Below, one piece after another: positions 14,674 to 23,692 of a stretch of DNA of 42,175 nt; position 1 is the stretch's first letter; the number at the start of each line of letters is the position of its first letter. Both the position numbers and the translations under genes were made by a program. The notes under the pieces are model-generated. The model was not told where the DNA came from. It saw nothing but the letters and a program-made list of their open reading frames with translations, and searched no databases. Source of the DNA: Candidatus Oleimmundimicrobium americanum (GTDB lineage: Bacteria > Actinomycetota > Aquicultoria > UBA3085 > Oleimmundimicrobiaceae); the NCBI GenBank assembly GCA_002366545.1, contig DFBH01000057.1, positions 1 to 42,175 on the forward strand, read 5' to 3'.

Positions 14674-16786
14674 TTTTATCCTCCTCTAAATTTGTTCTTG
14701 TTCTATCTTTAATTTCTGCGATTTTTCCTTTATTCCAAGTTGAAACCTTTGAAAAATACCCCACAATTCTTGTAATGCCATAAACATCATCTGAATCACA
14801 TAAGGGACAATTGCTCAAAAGACCTCTGGAAGTTCTACAGCAACTATTGCAAACGGTAAATTCCGGACTAAACGCAACCTGAGCTGCGCTGGTATTTTTG
14901 AAGGCCTTTACAACAAAGCTCTTAATTGCCTGTGGATCTGGCTCGTGCTCCCCCAACCATACATGTACTATCGCGCCGGCTTCGATTAATGGGTGAAATA
15001 AACTTTGTTTTTCAACTCTTTCGATGTAGTCAATATCTGCATCCACGGGAAGGTGAACGCTATTTGTGTAGTAATACTCCCCATTCTCAAGGCCCCCCTT
15101 AATAACTTTTCTGGTTTGACGAGGGTAATATTTCATATCTAACTTAGCAAGCCTGTATCCACTTGATTCAGCGGGAGATTCTTCAAGTATAAGATGTATC
15201 CCGTATTGCTCAGATAACTGCTTACACTTTAAACTCATGTGAGAGATAATCTTTAACCCAAACTTTAGGGCTTTGTCGGATTCGTGAAGTTGTTCACCCT
15301 CATGAGCTTCAACCATCTCGTTGAGACCAAAAACACCCGCTAAGTAAGTCAGACGTTCCATCTTTAAATACGGTTCTCCATCTTTATCATCAGACAACAT
15401 TGCAAGCGGACCATTTTTGCCAAGTTCCATTAAACTTTTAATAAATTCCTTTTTTTGCATATGCGCCTTCGCAACAATCTCAAGAGCCCTGTTTAATTCC
15501 ATAAAAAGTAATTGGTCATTTCCTTGAGCCTTATAGGCTATTCTGGGTAAATTTATGGTGATATTTTGAAGCGCCGAAAAACGCATTTTCTCGGGTGTCT
15601 TTGTCTCGCTTAAATCTTTCTCGTTTAATTTCAACTTTAACCTGCAACATTGAGATACCGTTACTTCGTCTCCCCTGTCAAAAACAAAGTAGGTAATTCC
15701 CTGTTTGCTTGCTACCTTGCAGGCTAAATCTAAAAATTCCTCATGTCCCTTGGTTCTAAAGAAATCTTTATTTATGTGAAGCAGCGGTTTGGGGAAAACA
15801 AAAGTTTTACCCATTGCGTCGCCCTTTAAATAAACTTCAAACATAGCCCTTAAAAACATCTGAGCTTCTTTTTCGTATTCCTTATATGTTTTACCGGTAT
15901 ATTTTCCTCCGGGGCCAATAGCTTCCGTATCTCTAAAATGAGCGGGGATATTCCAATATAAATTGAAATCCGTGAATACAACTTGAGAACCTCTTGCTCC
16001 TGCCAACTGATTGAACTCAAATATCAACATCTGAGCAAGCTGCTTTATTTCTCCATACGGGCGATCAACAAGGTAGGGCGCAAAAAACATGTTAACAGCT
16101 TCCCATCCAATTGCGCCTGCATAGTGAGACTGCAGCGAAGAAGCCATTTTAACCATATGTCCTATAAGAACTTCAGCGTGTTTTGCCGGTTTAGAAGTAC
16201 TGGTAATGTTGGGAAGGCTCAATCCGTATTTCTTTATATATTCCAGTGAATGCCCACCGCAGTATGGCCTTACAATAAAACCTAAATCATGAAGATGAAT
16301 GTCCCCCACCAGATGAGAAAGCGCTACATCCTCACTAAATACTCGTCTTAAAGCAAACTCTTTAAGAATAGTTTCAGCAATGGTTAAGTTAATTGATTCC
16401 GGATTATGGGTAGTATTGCTGTTTTCTTTATTTGCACTAAAGATTATTTGTTCCGCGTCATACATGGGGAGCCCAAGATGAGAATGTCTCTTATGCGCAA
16501 TGGTCAGGCCACGCTGGATTAGTTCAATATCAATTAATTCCCTAATAATGCTCGTCGTAATTTCTTGAAGACTGCTATTTAAAATTTTTCGCTCAACTGC
16601 ATCAGCAATTTCATTCGCGAGTTTGCCGGTTATGTTCGTTTCTTTAATTAAAGAATCTGCTATCTTTCCTTTATCCCAAGCATTTATCTCTTGTTGTGAC
16701 GATGTACTCACCAAGAGAGCAATATCCGTTGTATCGTCCGCTTTCTCTGCAATTGTTTTAATTACCTTGATCGTCTTTTCCGGCAT
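14597..16786 (-). CDS. nrdD: Anaerobic (class III) ribonucleoside-triphosphate reductase
   Basis: Reduces NTPs to dNTPs by glycyl-radical chemistry without oxygen. Visible: an N-terminal ATP-cone-like part ('INAWDKGKIADSLI'), active-site Cys regions ('RPYCGGHSL', 'VSQCCRLKL'), a C-terminal zinc site (CNSCC ... CPLC) and the radical glycine in 'TRIVGYFSKV'. The frame opens with TTG at 16795; I choose ATG at 16786 because GGGGGG lies 9 nt before it. After 'NKGKIAEIKDR' the last ~35 residues look unconserved and are read over the start of the redoxin gene (77-nt overlap). It follows nrdR after 24 nt. Confidence 0.95.
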   Translation of the reverse strand: MPEKTIKVIKTIAEKADDTTDIALLVSTSSQQEINAWDKGKIADSLIKETNITGKLANEIADAVERKILNSSLQEITTSIIRELIDIELIQRGLTIAHKRHSHLGLPMYDAEQIIFSANKENSNTTHNPESINLTIAETILKEFALRRVFSEDVALSHLVGDIHLHDLGFIVRPYCGGHSLEYIKKYGLSLPNITSTSKPAKHAEVLIGHMVKMASSLQSHYAGAIGWEAVNMFFAPYLVDRPYGEIKQLAQMLIFEFNQLAGARGSQVVFTDFNLYWNIPAHFRDTEAIGPGGKYTGKTYKEYEKEAQMFLRAMFEVYLKGDAMGKTFVFPKPLLHINKDFFRTKGHEEFLDLACKVASKQGITYFVFDRGDEVTVSQCCRLKLKLNEKDLSETKTPEKMRFSALQNITINLPRIAYKAQGNDQLLFMELNRALEIVAKAHMQKKEFIKSLMELGKNGPLAMLSDDKDGEPYLKMERLTYLAGVFGLNEMVEAHEGEQLHESDKALKFGLKIISHMSLKCKQLSEQYGIHLILEESPAESSGYRLAKLDMKYYPRQTRKVIKGGLENGEYYYTNSVHLPVDADIDYIERVEKQSLFHPLIEAGAIVHVWLGEHEPDPQAIKSFVVKAFKNTSAAQVAFSPEFTVCNSCCRTSRGLLSNCPLCDSDDVYGITRIVGYFSKVSTWNKGKIAEIKDRTRTNLEEDKNGKGEAFYKEGLSAVPGSKSIGCSA

Positions 16787-16810
16787 AACTGTCAACCCCC
16801 CATTAGTTTA

Positions 16811-17257
16811 TTATTGCAATCTTTTAAGTTCAGCTAAAAACTCATCAATGTCTTTAAATTCTCTGTAAACCGATGCAAATCTAACATAAGCTACCTTATC
16901 CATGTCTTTGAGGTGCGTTAAAATCATCTCACCTAATTCTTTTGAGGAAATTTCGTACTTAAATTCATTTTTAAGCTGAATCTCAATATCCGATACAATT
17001 TTTTCCAATTGCGATGCCGGAACCTGTCTTTTTGCCGTTGCCCTTCCCAGCCCCGCAATCAGTTTTCCTCTATCAAACGGTGCGCGAGTTCCGTCTTTCT
17101 TTATTACGGTAAGAGGAATATCCTCAATTCTTTCAAAAGTTGTAAAACGCTGAGAACACTTCATGCATTCTCTTCTTCGACGAATCGAATCACCCGAATC
17201 AGTTGCCCGTGAATCTACCACCCTAGTATCTAAATTCCCGCAAAATGGACACTTCAC
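16811..17257 (-). CDS. nrdR: Transcriptional repressor NrdR
   Basis: Global repressor of ribonucleotide reductase genes that senses ATP/dATP. The 148 aa hold an N-terminal zinc ribbon ('MKCPFCGN', 'RRECMKCSQRFTT') and an ATP cone ('VIKKDGTRAPFDRGKLIAGL'), both complete. It heads the operon nrdR-nrdD-redoxin-nrdG-dut-channel. Two NrdR-box-like sites lie just downstream of its promoter -10, so autoregulation is likely. Confidence 0.97.
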   Translation of the reverse strand: MKCPFCGNLDTRVVDSRATDSGDSIRRRRECMKCSQRFTTFERIEDIPLTVIKKDGTRAPFDRGKLIAGLGRATAKRQVPASQLEKIVSDIEIQLKNEFKYEISSKELGEMILTHLKDMDKVAYVRFASVYREFKDIDEFLAELKRLQ

Positions 17258-17283
17258 AGCTTTTCCACCTTTTCTTCACATCT

Positions 17284-17292
17284 TTATCCACA
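17284..17292 (+). promoter_or_regulatory. DnaA-box-like sequence
   Basis: TTATCCACA matches the classic DnaA box exactly. It overlaps one NrdR-box-like site in the nrdR leader. DnaA control of ribonucleotide reductase operons is known in enterobacteria. A single 9-mer may be chance. Confidence 0.4.
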
Positions 17293-17333
17293 AGATATTG
17301 AAAATAAACCATTAAAAAATCTATATCTTGTAT
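17289..17333 (-). promoter_or_regulatory. Pair of NrdR-box-like operators
   Basis: On the minus strand CAATATCTTGTG (17300-17289) fits 11 of 12 positions of the NrdR-box half C-w-ATAT-a-T-w-GTG. A second, looser copy (ACAAGATATA) lies at about 17331-17322. The shared ACAAGATAT/ATATCTTGT cores are a perfect 9-bp inverted repeat with centres 33 bp apart, close to three helical turns, as expected for paired NrdR boxes. Confidence 0.65.
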
Positions 17334-17362
17334 ATATTATCGACAATGAGTAAAAATATCAA
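17334..17362 (-). promoter_or_regulatory. nrdR operon promoter
   Basis: TTGATA (17362-17357), 17-nt spacer, TAATAT (17339-17334). The predicted start near 17327 falls inside the operator pair, so NrdR binding would block initiation. Confidence 0.6.
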
Positions 17363-17397
17363 TACGAATATTCTAATATTTTTAAAAAACTTTAACC

Positions 17398-17409
17398 GAA
17401 CTAACGTTT
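17398..17409 (+). promoter_or_regulatory. SOS (LexA) box in the lexA promoter
   Basis: GAAC-TAAC-GTTT differs at one base from GAAC-N4-GTTC, the box used in Gram-positive and actinobacterial SOS genes. It overlaps the lexA -35 element, the usual place for self-repression. Confidence 0.65.
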
Positions 17410-17436
17410 GCGCCCCATTTAAAGTATTGCTATAAT
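17407..17436 (+). promoter_or_regulatory. lexA promoter
   Basis: TTTGCG (17407-17412), 18-nt spacer, TATAAT (17431-17436), about 30 nt before the start codon. Confidence 0.65.
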
Positions 17437-17465
17437 TTAAAAGAAAAAAATAAGGGAGAATGCCC

Positions 17466-18089
17466 GTGTTCAATGAAAAACCTTTAACTGAAAGACAATG
17501 CCAAATTTTAGATTTTATTCTTAGCGAAATCCACAGAAAAGGGTATCCTCCCTCTGTTCGGGATATTGGAAAAGCGGTTGGTCTTTCATCGTCTTCAACC
17601 GTTCACAGTCATCTTTCATCCTTGGAAGAAAAAGGATATATTCGCCGAGATTCGACTAAACCTCGAGCAATTGAAGTTCTTAATTTTAGAGAGGAAGAAA
17701 TTGGTCTTCCTCCAAGTAAAATAAGAAGTGTTCCGGTCGTGGGCCAAATTGCGGCAGGAATTCCCTTGTTGGCTCAGGAAAACATCGAAGACACCCTTCC
17801 CCTCCCCGTCGAAATGGCCGGTAAAAATACATTTATCTTAAAAGTAAAGGGTGAAAGCATGATTGGCGCCGGAATCTTTGATGGTGATTATCTTGTCGTA
17901 AGACAACAAAAAACTGCGGAAAACGGAGATATTGTAGTCGCTCTAATTGGAGAAGAAGCAACCGTTAAAAGATTTTTCAAAGAAAAGGACGGGATAAGGC
18001 TTCAACCCGAAAACCCAATCATGAAACCGATAATCACAAAAGAAATAGCTATCCTTGGTAAGGCAATATCGCTATTTCGCCTTCTTTAA
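17466..18089 (+). CDS. lexA: SOS repressor LexA
   Basis: DNA-damage repressor that cleaves itself when RecA filaments form. The N-terminal winged helix ('YPPSVRDIGKAVGLSSSSTV') and the S24 peptidase domain are complete: cleavage site Ala97-Gly98 ('IAAGIPLLA'), Ser131 in 'GESMIGAGI' and Lys168 in 'EATVKRFF'. I choose GTG at 17466 because AGGGAG (17453-17458) is 7 nt upstream; the ATG at 17460 nearly touches it. It is the only plus-strand gene between 12.2 and 36.8 kb and diverges from nrdR. Confidence 0.96.
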   Translation: MFNEKPLTERQCQILDFILSEIHRKGYPPSVRDIGKAVGLSSSSTVHSHLSSLEEKGYIRRDSTKPRAIEVLNFREEEIGLPPSKIRSVPVVGQIAAGIPLLAQENIEDTLPLPVEMAGKNTFILKVKGESMIGAGIFDGDYLVVRQQKTAENGDIVVALIGEEATVKRFFKEKDGIRLQPENPIMKPIITKEIAILGKAISLFRLL

Positions 18090-18124
18090 ATCTAATAATT
18101 AAACCTGCAGCAACAATCCCGGCT

Positions 18125-19408
18125 TTATTCTGTGTCCTTTTTAAAAAAACGTTTAAATTTGGACAGATGTGGCTTGGGAATTTCAGTCACTAAAATCGTT
18201 CCGCTGGAAACGTGCTTTTCAGAAACAACCCTTCCCAATTGATAGGCCATTTGGACAAATTCTCCTTTATCATAGGGGATATCCAAAGAAACCTTCACTG
18301 TGTCTTGAGATGTTATTTCATCAATCTGTTTCAAAAGATCATCAATACCCAAATTTTTTAACGCGGATATAAATAACGCATCCGAAAATTCCCTTTTTAA
18401 TCTTTCCAATTGTATCCAACTTATTTTATCTACTTTATTAAAAATATTTAAGCGCAGCCTTTCGGATGCCCCGATTTCCTCTAAAGTTTTTTCTACGACA
18501 ACTATCTGCTCACTCATCTTTGGATGACTTGAGTCAATAATGTGTAAAATTAAATTTGCTTCTTTAATTTCATCTAAGGTTGATTTAAAGGAAGCTATCA
18601 ATTGGTGAGGAAGTTCTCTGATAAAACCAACCGTATCCGATATAACTACTTCCCTGTTACTTGGTAATATAAATTTTCGTGAGGTTGAATCCAATGTTGC
18701 AAAAAGTTTATCCTGAACCAAAACCCCGGCGCTTGTTATTTTATTTAAAAGAGTCGATTTACCTGCATTGGTATAACCGACAAGGGAAATTCCAAAAACG
18801 CGACTTTTTTTGCGTTGTTTTCTCTGTAAAAAACGGATTTCGTCAAGCTCGGTGAGCCCTCTCTTTAAATTCTGAATTCTACGCTTAATCCTTCTCCTGT
18901 CAACCTCAAGCTTTGTTTCGCCCGGACCTCTGGTTCCTATTCCTCCGCCCAATCTCGACAGCTCTATTCCCCTGCCAATCAACCTCGGCAGCATGTAATT
19001 TAACTGTGCCAACTCAACCTGCAACTTTCCTTCGTTAGAGTGAGCATGCTGTGCAAAAATATCCAATATAAGAGCGGTGCGATCAATTATCTTTAAATCC
19101 ATTATTTCTTCTAAATTTCCCTGTTGAGATGGAGTTAAATCATTGTTGAAGATGACCGTGCCTGCTTCCGATTCTTTGGCTGTGATTGCCACTTCTTTTG
19201 CTTTTCCGATACCTATATATGTCTTTGGATCCGGTCTTTCACGTTTTTGTATAAACTTTCCTACCACCTCTGCGTGGACAGTCAAAGAAAGTTGGTTAAG
19301 TTCATCGAGGGACTCTTCGATTTCATAAGGGTTTTGATTTTGTTGTTGAAGGGCAACTAAGACAACTTTTTCTTTTTGTGTTTGTTGCACGTTAGTAAAA
19401 CTATTCAT
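18125..19408 (-). CDS. hflX: Ribosome-associated GTPase HflX
   Basis: GTPase that splits stalled or stressed 70S ribosomes. The N-terminal HflX domain ends in 'GGGIGTRGPGETKLE', followed by the coiled 'DRRRIKRRIQNL'. The G domain has P-loop 'GYTNAGKST', switch 'DTVGFIRELP' and 'NKVD'. The C-terminal domain is short; 427 aa is a usual length. No ribosome binding site precedes the ATG. Instead TATAAT ends 7 nt before it, so an internal promoter could give a leaderless mRNA. It is the last gene of the mihF-to-hflX run and converges on lexA. Confidence 0.95.
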   Translation of the reverse strand: MNSFTNVQQTQKEKVVLVALQQQNQNPYEIEESLDELNQLSLTVHAEVVGKFIQKRERPDPKTYIGIGKAKEVAITAKESEAGTVIFNNDLTPSQQGNLEEIMDLKIIDRTALILDIFAQHAHSNEGKLQVELAQLNYMLPRLIGRGIELSRLGGGIGTRGPGETKLEVDRRRIKRRIQNLKRGLTELDEIRFLQRKQRKKSRVFGISLVGYTNAGKSTLLNKITSAGVLVQDKLFATLDSTSRKFILPSNREVVISDTVGFIRELPHQLIASFKSTLDEIKEANLILHIIDSSHPKMSEQIVVVEKTLEEIGASERLRLNIFNKVDKISWIQLERLKREFSDALFISALKNLGIDDLLKQIDEITSQDTVKVSLDIPYDKGEFVQMAYQLGRVVSEKHVSSGTILVTEIPKPHLSKFKRFFKKDTE

Positions 19409-19415
19409 TAAAAAT

Positions 19416-19421
19416 ATTATA
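19416..19421 (-). promoter_or_regulatory. Putative -10 element giving a leaderless hflX transcript
   Basis: TATAAT (19421-19416) with 7 nt to the ATG. The -35 region is poor, so this is a weak promoter call. Confidence 0.35.
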
Positions 19422-19423
19422 AC

Positions 19424-20581
19424 CTATAATGAATTTTCTATGCGAACCAGCGCCTCTTCCAATCTTTCGTCTTTAACGCTTAGAGAAATTCTCACATAGC
19501 CTTCTCCCGAAGGACCGTAAGCATTGCCGGGAGAAACAACGACACCCGCTTTTTCTAAAATATGCGTAGCAAAACTTGCTGATGTAAAACCATCGGGGAC
19601 ATTAACCCAAACATAGATGGTTGCCTTAGGCTTCGCAAATTTTAAATGCATTTTATTTAGCGCTTTAGCAACTATGTCCCGACGCCGCGCGTATATATTG
19701 CACATCTCTTTAACGCAATCCTGAGAACCATCAAGGGCCGCTATGCCGGCATATTGAATTGCGTTAAAGATACCTGAGTCGACATTAGTTTTAACCCTTC
19801 CAAGAGCCTCAATGGCCATCTCGTTTCCAACAGCAAAACCAATTCTCCAACCCGTCATATTGTATGTTTTTGATAGCGACTGGAACTCAATTCCAACGTC
19901 TTTTGCGCCGGGGACTTCTAAAAAGCTTGGGGGAAGATAGCCATCGTAAGCTATTTCCGAATAAGCGTTATCATGACAAACCAATATGTCGTATTTCTTG
20001 GCAAAATCTACAACTTCTTTAAAAAATTCTAAAGTTGCCACCGCTGAGGTTGGATTATTTGGGTAGCTTATGAACATTATCTTTGCTTTTTTAGCTATCT
20101 CTTCACTTATTTTTGTTAAATCAGGAAGAAAGTCATTTTTTGAAAGAAGCGGCATATAATGGGGTTTTCCTCCCGCCAAAATTGTTCCAACATTGTAAAC
20201 CGGATAACCCGGGTCCGGTATAAGCGTTATGTCACCCGGATCTACAAAAGCTAAAAAAATGTGTGCTATCCCTTCTTTTGAGCCGATTAAGGGTAAAATT
20301 TCCGTATCAGGATTAAAGCTTAAGTTAAATCTCTTTTCGCAAAAACCGGCAACGGCTTTTCTAAACTCCGGCATTCCAAAATATGATGGATATCTGTGAT
20401 TTTCCGGGTTGCGAGCTTGTTCGCAAAGCTTATCTACAATATGAGTTGAAGTTGGCTCAACAGGATCACCTATTCCAAGGCTTATCACATCAACCCCTTC
20501 AGCCCTTTTTTTAGCTATTTTTTTATCGATTTCCGCAAACAAATAAGGCGGTAAATTTGCGATTCGTTGTGCTTCTTTCAA
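19424..20581 (-). CDS. dapL: LL-diaminopimelate aminotransferase
   Basis: Class I/II PLP aminotransferase, 385 aa. The PLP lysine is in 'SLSKTYNMTGWRIGF'; other fold motifs are 'GIGDPVEPT', 'SYPNNPTSAVA' and 'YVRISLSVKDERL'. Closely similar enzymes convert tetrahydrodipicolinate straight to LL-DAP, bypassing the acyl pathway. The adjoining upstream gene is dapF, the next enzyme, which supports DapL over a general aminotransferase. Substrate cannot be proved from sequence alone. The spacing to dapF is 11 nt, within one operon. Confidence 0.88.
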   Translation of the reverse strand: MKEAQRIANLPPYLFAEIDKKIAKKRAEGVDVISLGIGDPVEPTSTHIVDKLCEQARNPENHRYPSYFGMPEFRKAVAGFCEKRFNLSFNPDTEILPLIGSKEGIAHIFLAFVDPGDITLIPDPGYPVYNVGTILAGGKPHYMPLLSKNDFLPDLTKISEEIAKKAKIMFISYPNNPTSAVATLEFFKEVVDFAKKYDILVCHDNAYSEIAYDGYLPPSFLEVPGAKDVGIEFQSLSKTYNMTGWRIGFAVGNEMAIEALGRVKTNVDSGIFNAIQYAGIAALDGSQDCVKEMCNIYARRRDIVAKALNKMHLKFAKPKATIYVWVNVPDGFTSASFATHILEKAGVVVSPGNAYGPSGEGYVRISLSVKDERLEEALVRIENSL

Positions 20582-20592
20582 TTAAGCTCCTC

Positions 20593-21441
20593 CTAAGTTA
20601 AATGAATTTTCCCGGTAAATATTTCTTTAGCGGGACCGGTCATTAGAATGCTATCGTTTAAAATTTCTATTTCAAGATCTCCTCCCGGGAGACGCACCAA
20701 TACCCGTTTTCCGGTTAGGCCAAGCTTGTTGGCTGCGGCTACGGTTGCACACGCTCCGGTTCCGCATGCTAAGGTTTCTCCCGCACCCCTTTCCCATACC
20801 CTCAGTTTTATTTCGGATTCTTTTATCACCTGAGCAAATTCAACGTTCGTTTTCTTGGAAAACATCTTCAGTTTTTCTATTTTTGGCCCAATCGTATTTA
20901 CGGGAGCTCTCGAAATTTCCTCGACAAAAATAACGCAATGAGGGTTTCCCGTTGAAACACAGGTAACATTGAACGATTGACCGGCAACACGTATTTTTTC
21001 ATCAATCACTGTTTCTTTTTCAAAGATTACGGGTATTTCGTCCTTTTTAAAAGAAAACCTTCCCATGTCTACTTTTGCTCCCGAGACATCCATGCCATCG
21101 AAAATCAACCGGACATCCTTCGCCCCGCCAAGAGTCTCAATTTTGATTTTTTTCTGATTTGTTAAACAGTGTTCATATAAGTATTTCGCAAAACAACGGA
21201 TACCGTTTCCGCACATTTCGGCCACGGTTCCATCGGGATTATAAAAGAACATAAAAAAATCCGCTTCCGGATTTCGTGGTGGTTGAACCAACATCAATCC
21301 ATCGGCCCCTATCCCAAAATGTCTATCACAAAGCCATCTTATGTTTTCGGAGGTTAAGTTTATGGCGCCCTTTAAGTCCTCAATTATAATAAAATCATTG
21401 CCTGCCCCTTGTAGTTTTGTAAACTCTAAAAATTTGGACAT
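20593..21441 (-). CDS. dapF: Diaminopimelate epimerase
   Basis: Converts LL-DAP to meso-DAP for lysine and peptidoglycan. Both catalytic cysteines are present: 'MCGNGIRCFAKY' and 'ACGTGACATVAAA'. 'KLQGAGNDF' marks the N-terminus. The frame extends to 21459, but AAGGAGGG lies 4-5 nt before the ATG at 21441, and this start fits the family. It overlaps miaA by 16 nt. Confidence 0.96.
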   Translation of the reverse strand: MSKFLEFTKLQGAGNDFIIIEDLKGAINLTSENIRWLCDRHFGIGADGLMLVQPPRNPEADFFMFFYNPDGTVAEMCGNGIRCFAKYLYEHCLTNQKKIKIETLGGAKDVRLIFDGMDVSGAKVDMGRFSFKKDEIPVIFEKETVIDEKIRVAGQSFNVTCVSTGNPHCVIFVEEISRAPVNTIGPKIEKLKMFSKKTNVEFAQVIKESEIKLRVWERGAGETLACGTGACATVAAANKLGLTGKRVLVRLPGGDLEIEILNDSILMTGPAKEIFTGKIHLT

Positions 21442-22400
21442 TTTCCCTCCTTCTCCCATGTTAAATCTAAATTATTAATTATTTCATCTGCGATGTATGG
21501 TAATTCTTTGCCTTCTACGTCTATCCATTTAATTCTTTTATCACGTTTAAACCAAGTAAGCTGTCTTTTTGCAAAATTTCTTGTTCTTTGCTTTATAAGA
21601 CGCTTTGTTTCATCGAGCGTTATTTGGCCCTCGGTGTAGCTTAACACTTCCTTGTATCCAAGGGCCTGACGTGCCGTAATTGAACTCAACTTCCCCATCA
21701 AAGTTAATTTTTTAACTTCATTCAAGAATCCATTTTCAAACATCTCGTCTACCCGTTCATCAATCTTAACATAAAGTTTTTCACGAGATAAATTAAGGCC
21801 AAAAAAGTTCGCCTCGTAAATTGTTTTCCTATTTTCCCATTCTTGACGATACTCAGTAAAAGTTTTCCCTGTAAGTTTTATAACTTCGAGGGCACGAATT
21901 ACCCTTCTTACATTATTTGGATGAATATCTTCAGCGGCTTTCGGGTCATTTTTTTTAAGTTCGTCGTAAAGAAATTCGGGGTTATTTTTCGCCCTTTTTT
22001 CCAGTTCTTGACGAATATTTGACCTCAATTTTCCTTCAGGAAATTTGAGGTCATCAGTCACGGCTCGTATGTACAAACCGGAACCGCCAACTAAAATTGG
22101 CAACTTTTTTCTGCCGGTGACCTTAGAAACAGCGACCCGCGCTAATTTTTGATACCTTGCTACACTAAAATCATCTGACGGCTCAACTATGTCAATGAGA
22201 TGATGTCTAATTCCTTGTCTTTCATCCACGTTTAGCTTTGCCGTTCCAATATTCATTCCCTTATAAACCTGCATTGAGTCGGCGGAAATAATTTTGCCAT
22301 TGAGCTTTTTGGCTAACTCAATGGCAACTTCGCTTTTCCCCACCGCCGTGGGACCAACTATGACAAGAATTTTTTCTTTAATTTCCTTAATCTTTTTCAC
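21426..22400 (-). CDS. miaA: tRNA dimethylallyltransferase
   Basis: Adds a dimethylallyl group to A37 of tRNAs reading UNN codons. The P-loop 'VGPTAVGKSEVA', 'ISADSMQVYKGMNIGTAKL' and 'LVGGSGLYIRAV' are all typical, as is the C-terminal 'QALGYKEV' and 'RQLTWFKRD'. At 324 aa it is slightly longer than average. It is coupled to dapF by overlap; such pairs of housekeeping genes are common. Confidence 0.96.
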   Translation of the reverse strand: MKKIKEIKEKILVIVGPTAVGKSEVAIELAKKLNGKIISADSMQVYKGMNIGTAKLNVDERQGIRHHLIDIVEPSDDFSVARYQKLARVAVSKVTGRKKLPILVGGSGLYIRAVTDDLKFPEGKLRSNIRQELEKRAKNNPEFLYDELKKNDPKAAEDIHPNNVRRVIRALEVIKLTGKTFTEYRQEWENRKTIYEANFFGLNLSREKLYVKIDERVDEMFENGFLNEVKKLTLMGKLSSITARQALGYKEVLSYTEGQITLDETKRLIKQRTRNFAKRQLTWFKRDKRIKWIDVEGKELPYIADEIINNLDLTWEKEGKCPNF

Positions 22401-22447
22401 AATATTAAAATTTTACTTATTTGCTTCAAGCAAAATGCAAGTCCTCC

Positions 22448-23650
22448 TTATTTGGGCTCAACCAAATTAATTAATTTATCAACAATAATTCTGGCAATTG
22501 CTCTTTTAGTCATGCGAGGAAATTCAGTAATTTTACCGTCTTTTTCAATGATTGTAACCTTGTTAAAATCCTCTCCGAACCCGATTCCCGTTTTTGAAAT
22601 ATCATTAGCAACAATTAAATCCAAATTTTTTCTCTCAAGTTTTCGTTTTGCATTTTCAAGTAAATTCTCTGATTCAGCGGCAAAAGCAATCAATATTTTC
22701 TTGCCTTTGGCTTCCCCTAATTCTCTTATAATGTCGGGGTTGGGTTTTAATTTTATACTAAGCTCATCTATATTATCTTTCTTAATTTTCTCTTTATGTG
22801 TTTTTAACGGATGGAAATCAGCTACCGCTGCAGTCATAATAACCGCGTCGTTTTTATCAAAACGCTTTATTGTTTCCCGATTCATATCTGAGGCGGTATT
22901 TATAGGCACAAAATTTACTTTTTGGGGAACGGGCAAACAGGTTGGCGAACTGATAAGAGTAGTTTTAGAACCCCGTCTTACCAGCTCATTTGCTATTGCA
23001 TATCCTGTTTTTCCCGAAGACTTATTCCCGATAAACCTAACCGGATCAATGGGCTCACGGGTTCCACCGGCCGTTACCATCACCGAATAACCTTTGAGAT
23101 CACTGCCTCTTGCAATCTCAAACTCAACGGCTTCAACAATGGCATCAGTCTCAGATAACCTGCCAATCCCGCCTTTCCCGCAAGCTAACTCTCCCATTGC
23201 GGGCCCGACCATTCGGTAACCATATGCTTCCAACCGTTTTATGTTTTTCTGAGTTATTTCATTTAAATACATTCTTGAATTCATTGATGGAGCAAAAATT
23301 ACCGGCACATCGGTTGCAAGAATCGTGGTTGAAAGTAGATCGTCGGCTATACCGTTGGCCACTTTGGCTATTATGTTGGCCGTTGCGGGAGCAACTAAAA
23401 CAATATCTGCTTCATCGCTCAGTGAAATGTGATGAATTTCCCCGCTTAGTTCTTTGTTAAATAGACCTGTTGCTACCGGTTGATTTGTTAGTGTGCTAAA
23501 GGTCAGCGGGGTAATAAATTTTGTAGCGGCCTGTGTCATAATTACTTTAACGGTGGCGCCTTTTTTCACAAGATTTCTTGCAATTTCAACGGATTTATAC
23601 GCCGCAATTCCGCCGCTCACGCCAAAAATAACTGTTTTCCCTTTAAGCAT
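22448..23650 (-). CDS. coaBC: Bifunctional phosphopantothenoylcysteine decarboxylase / synthetase
   Basis: Two consecutive steps of coenzyme A synthesis. The N-terminal CoaC flavoprotein has 'GVSGGIAAYKSVEIAR', the catalytic His region 'IHHISLSDEAD', and 'APSMNSRMY' (the PxMNxxMW motif with Tyr). The C-terminal CoaB has 'TAGGTREPIDPVRFIGNKSS'. At 400 aa it is full length. Its position after rpoZ is the usual actinobacterial order. Confidence 0.95.
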   Translation of the reverse strand: MLKGKTVIFGVSGGIAAYKSVEIARNLVKKGATVKVIMTQAATKFITPLTFSTLTNQPVATGLFNKELSGEIHHISLSDEADIVLVAPATANIIAKVANGIADDLLSTTILATDVPVIFAPSMNSRMYLNEITQKNIKRLEAYGYRMVGPAMGELACGKGGIGRLSETDAIVEAVEFEIARGSDLKGYSVMVTAGGTREPIDPVRFIGNKSSGKTGYAIANELVRRGSKTTLISSPTCLPVPQKVNFVPINTASDMNRETIKRFDKNDAVIMTAAVADFHPLKTHKEKIKKDNIDELSIKLKPNPDIIRELGEAKGKKILIAFAAESENLLENAKRKLERKNLDLIVANDISKTGIGFGEDFNKVTIIEKDGKITEFPRMTKRAIARIIVDKLINLVEPK

Positions 23651-23692
23651 AATTATTCCTTGAATTGTTGATTATTACACAATAAACCGAAG

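Noticed and set aside
14597..14700. Programmed frameshift fusing NrdD to the redoxin
   Set aside because: There is no proper slippery heptamer in frame, and the redoxin has its own strong ribosome binding site and ATG.
22452..23090. A long plus-strand open frame (212 codons) opposite coaBC
   Set aside because: It is antisense to a complete, well-conserved gene and its translation is low in recognisable motifs; the same holds for frames opposite pyrD, carB and pyrB.
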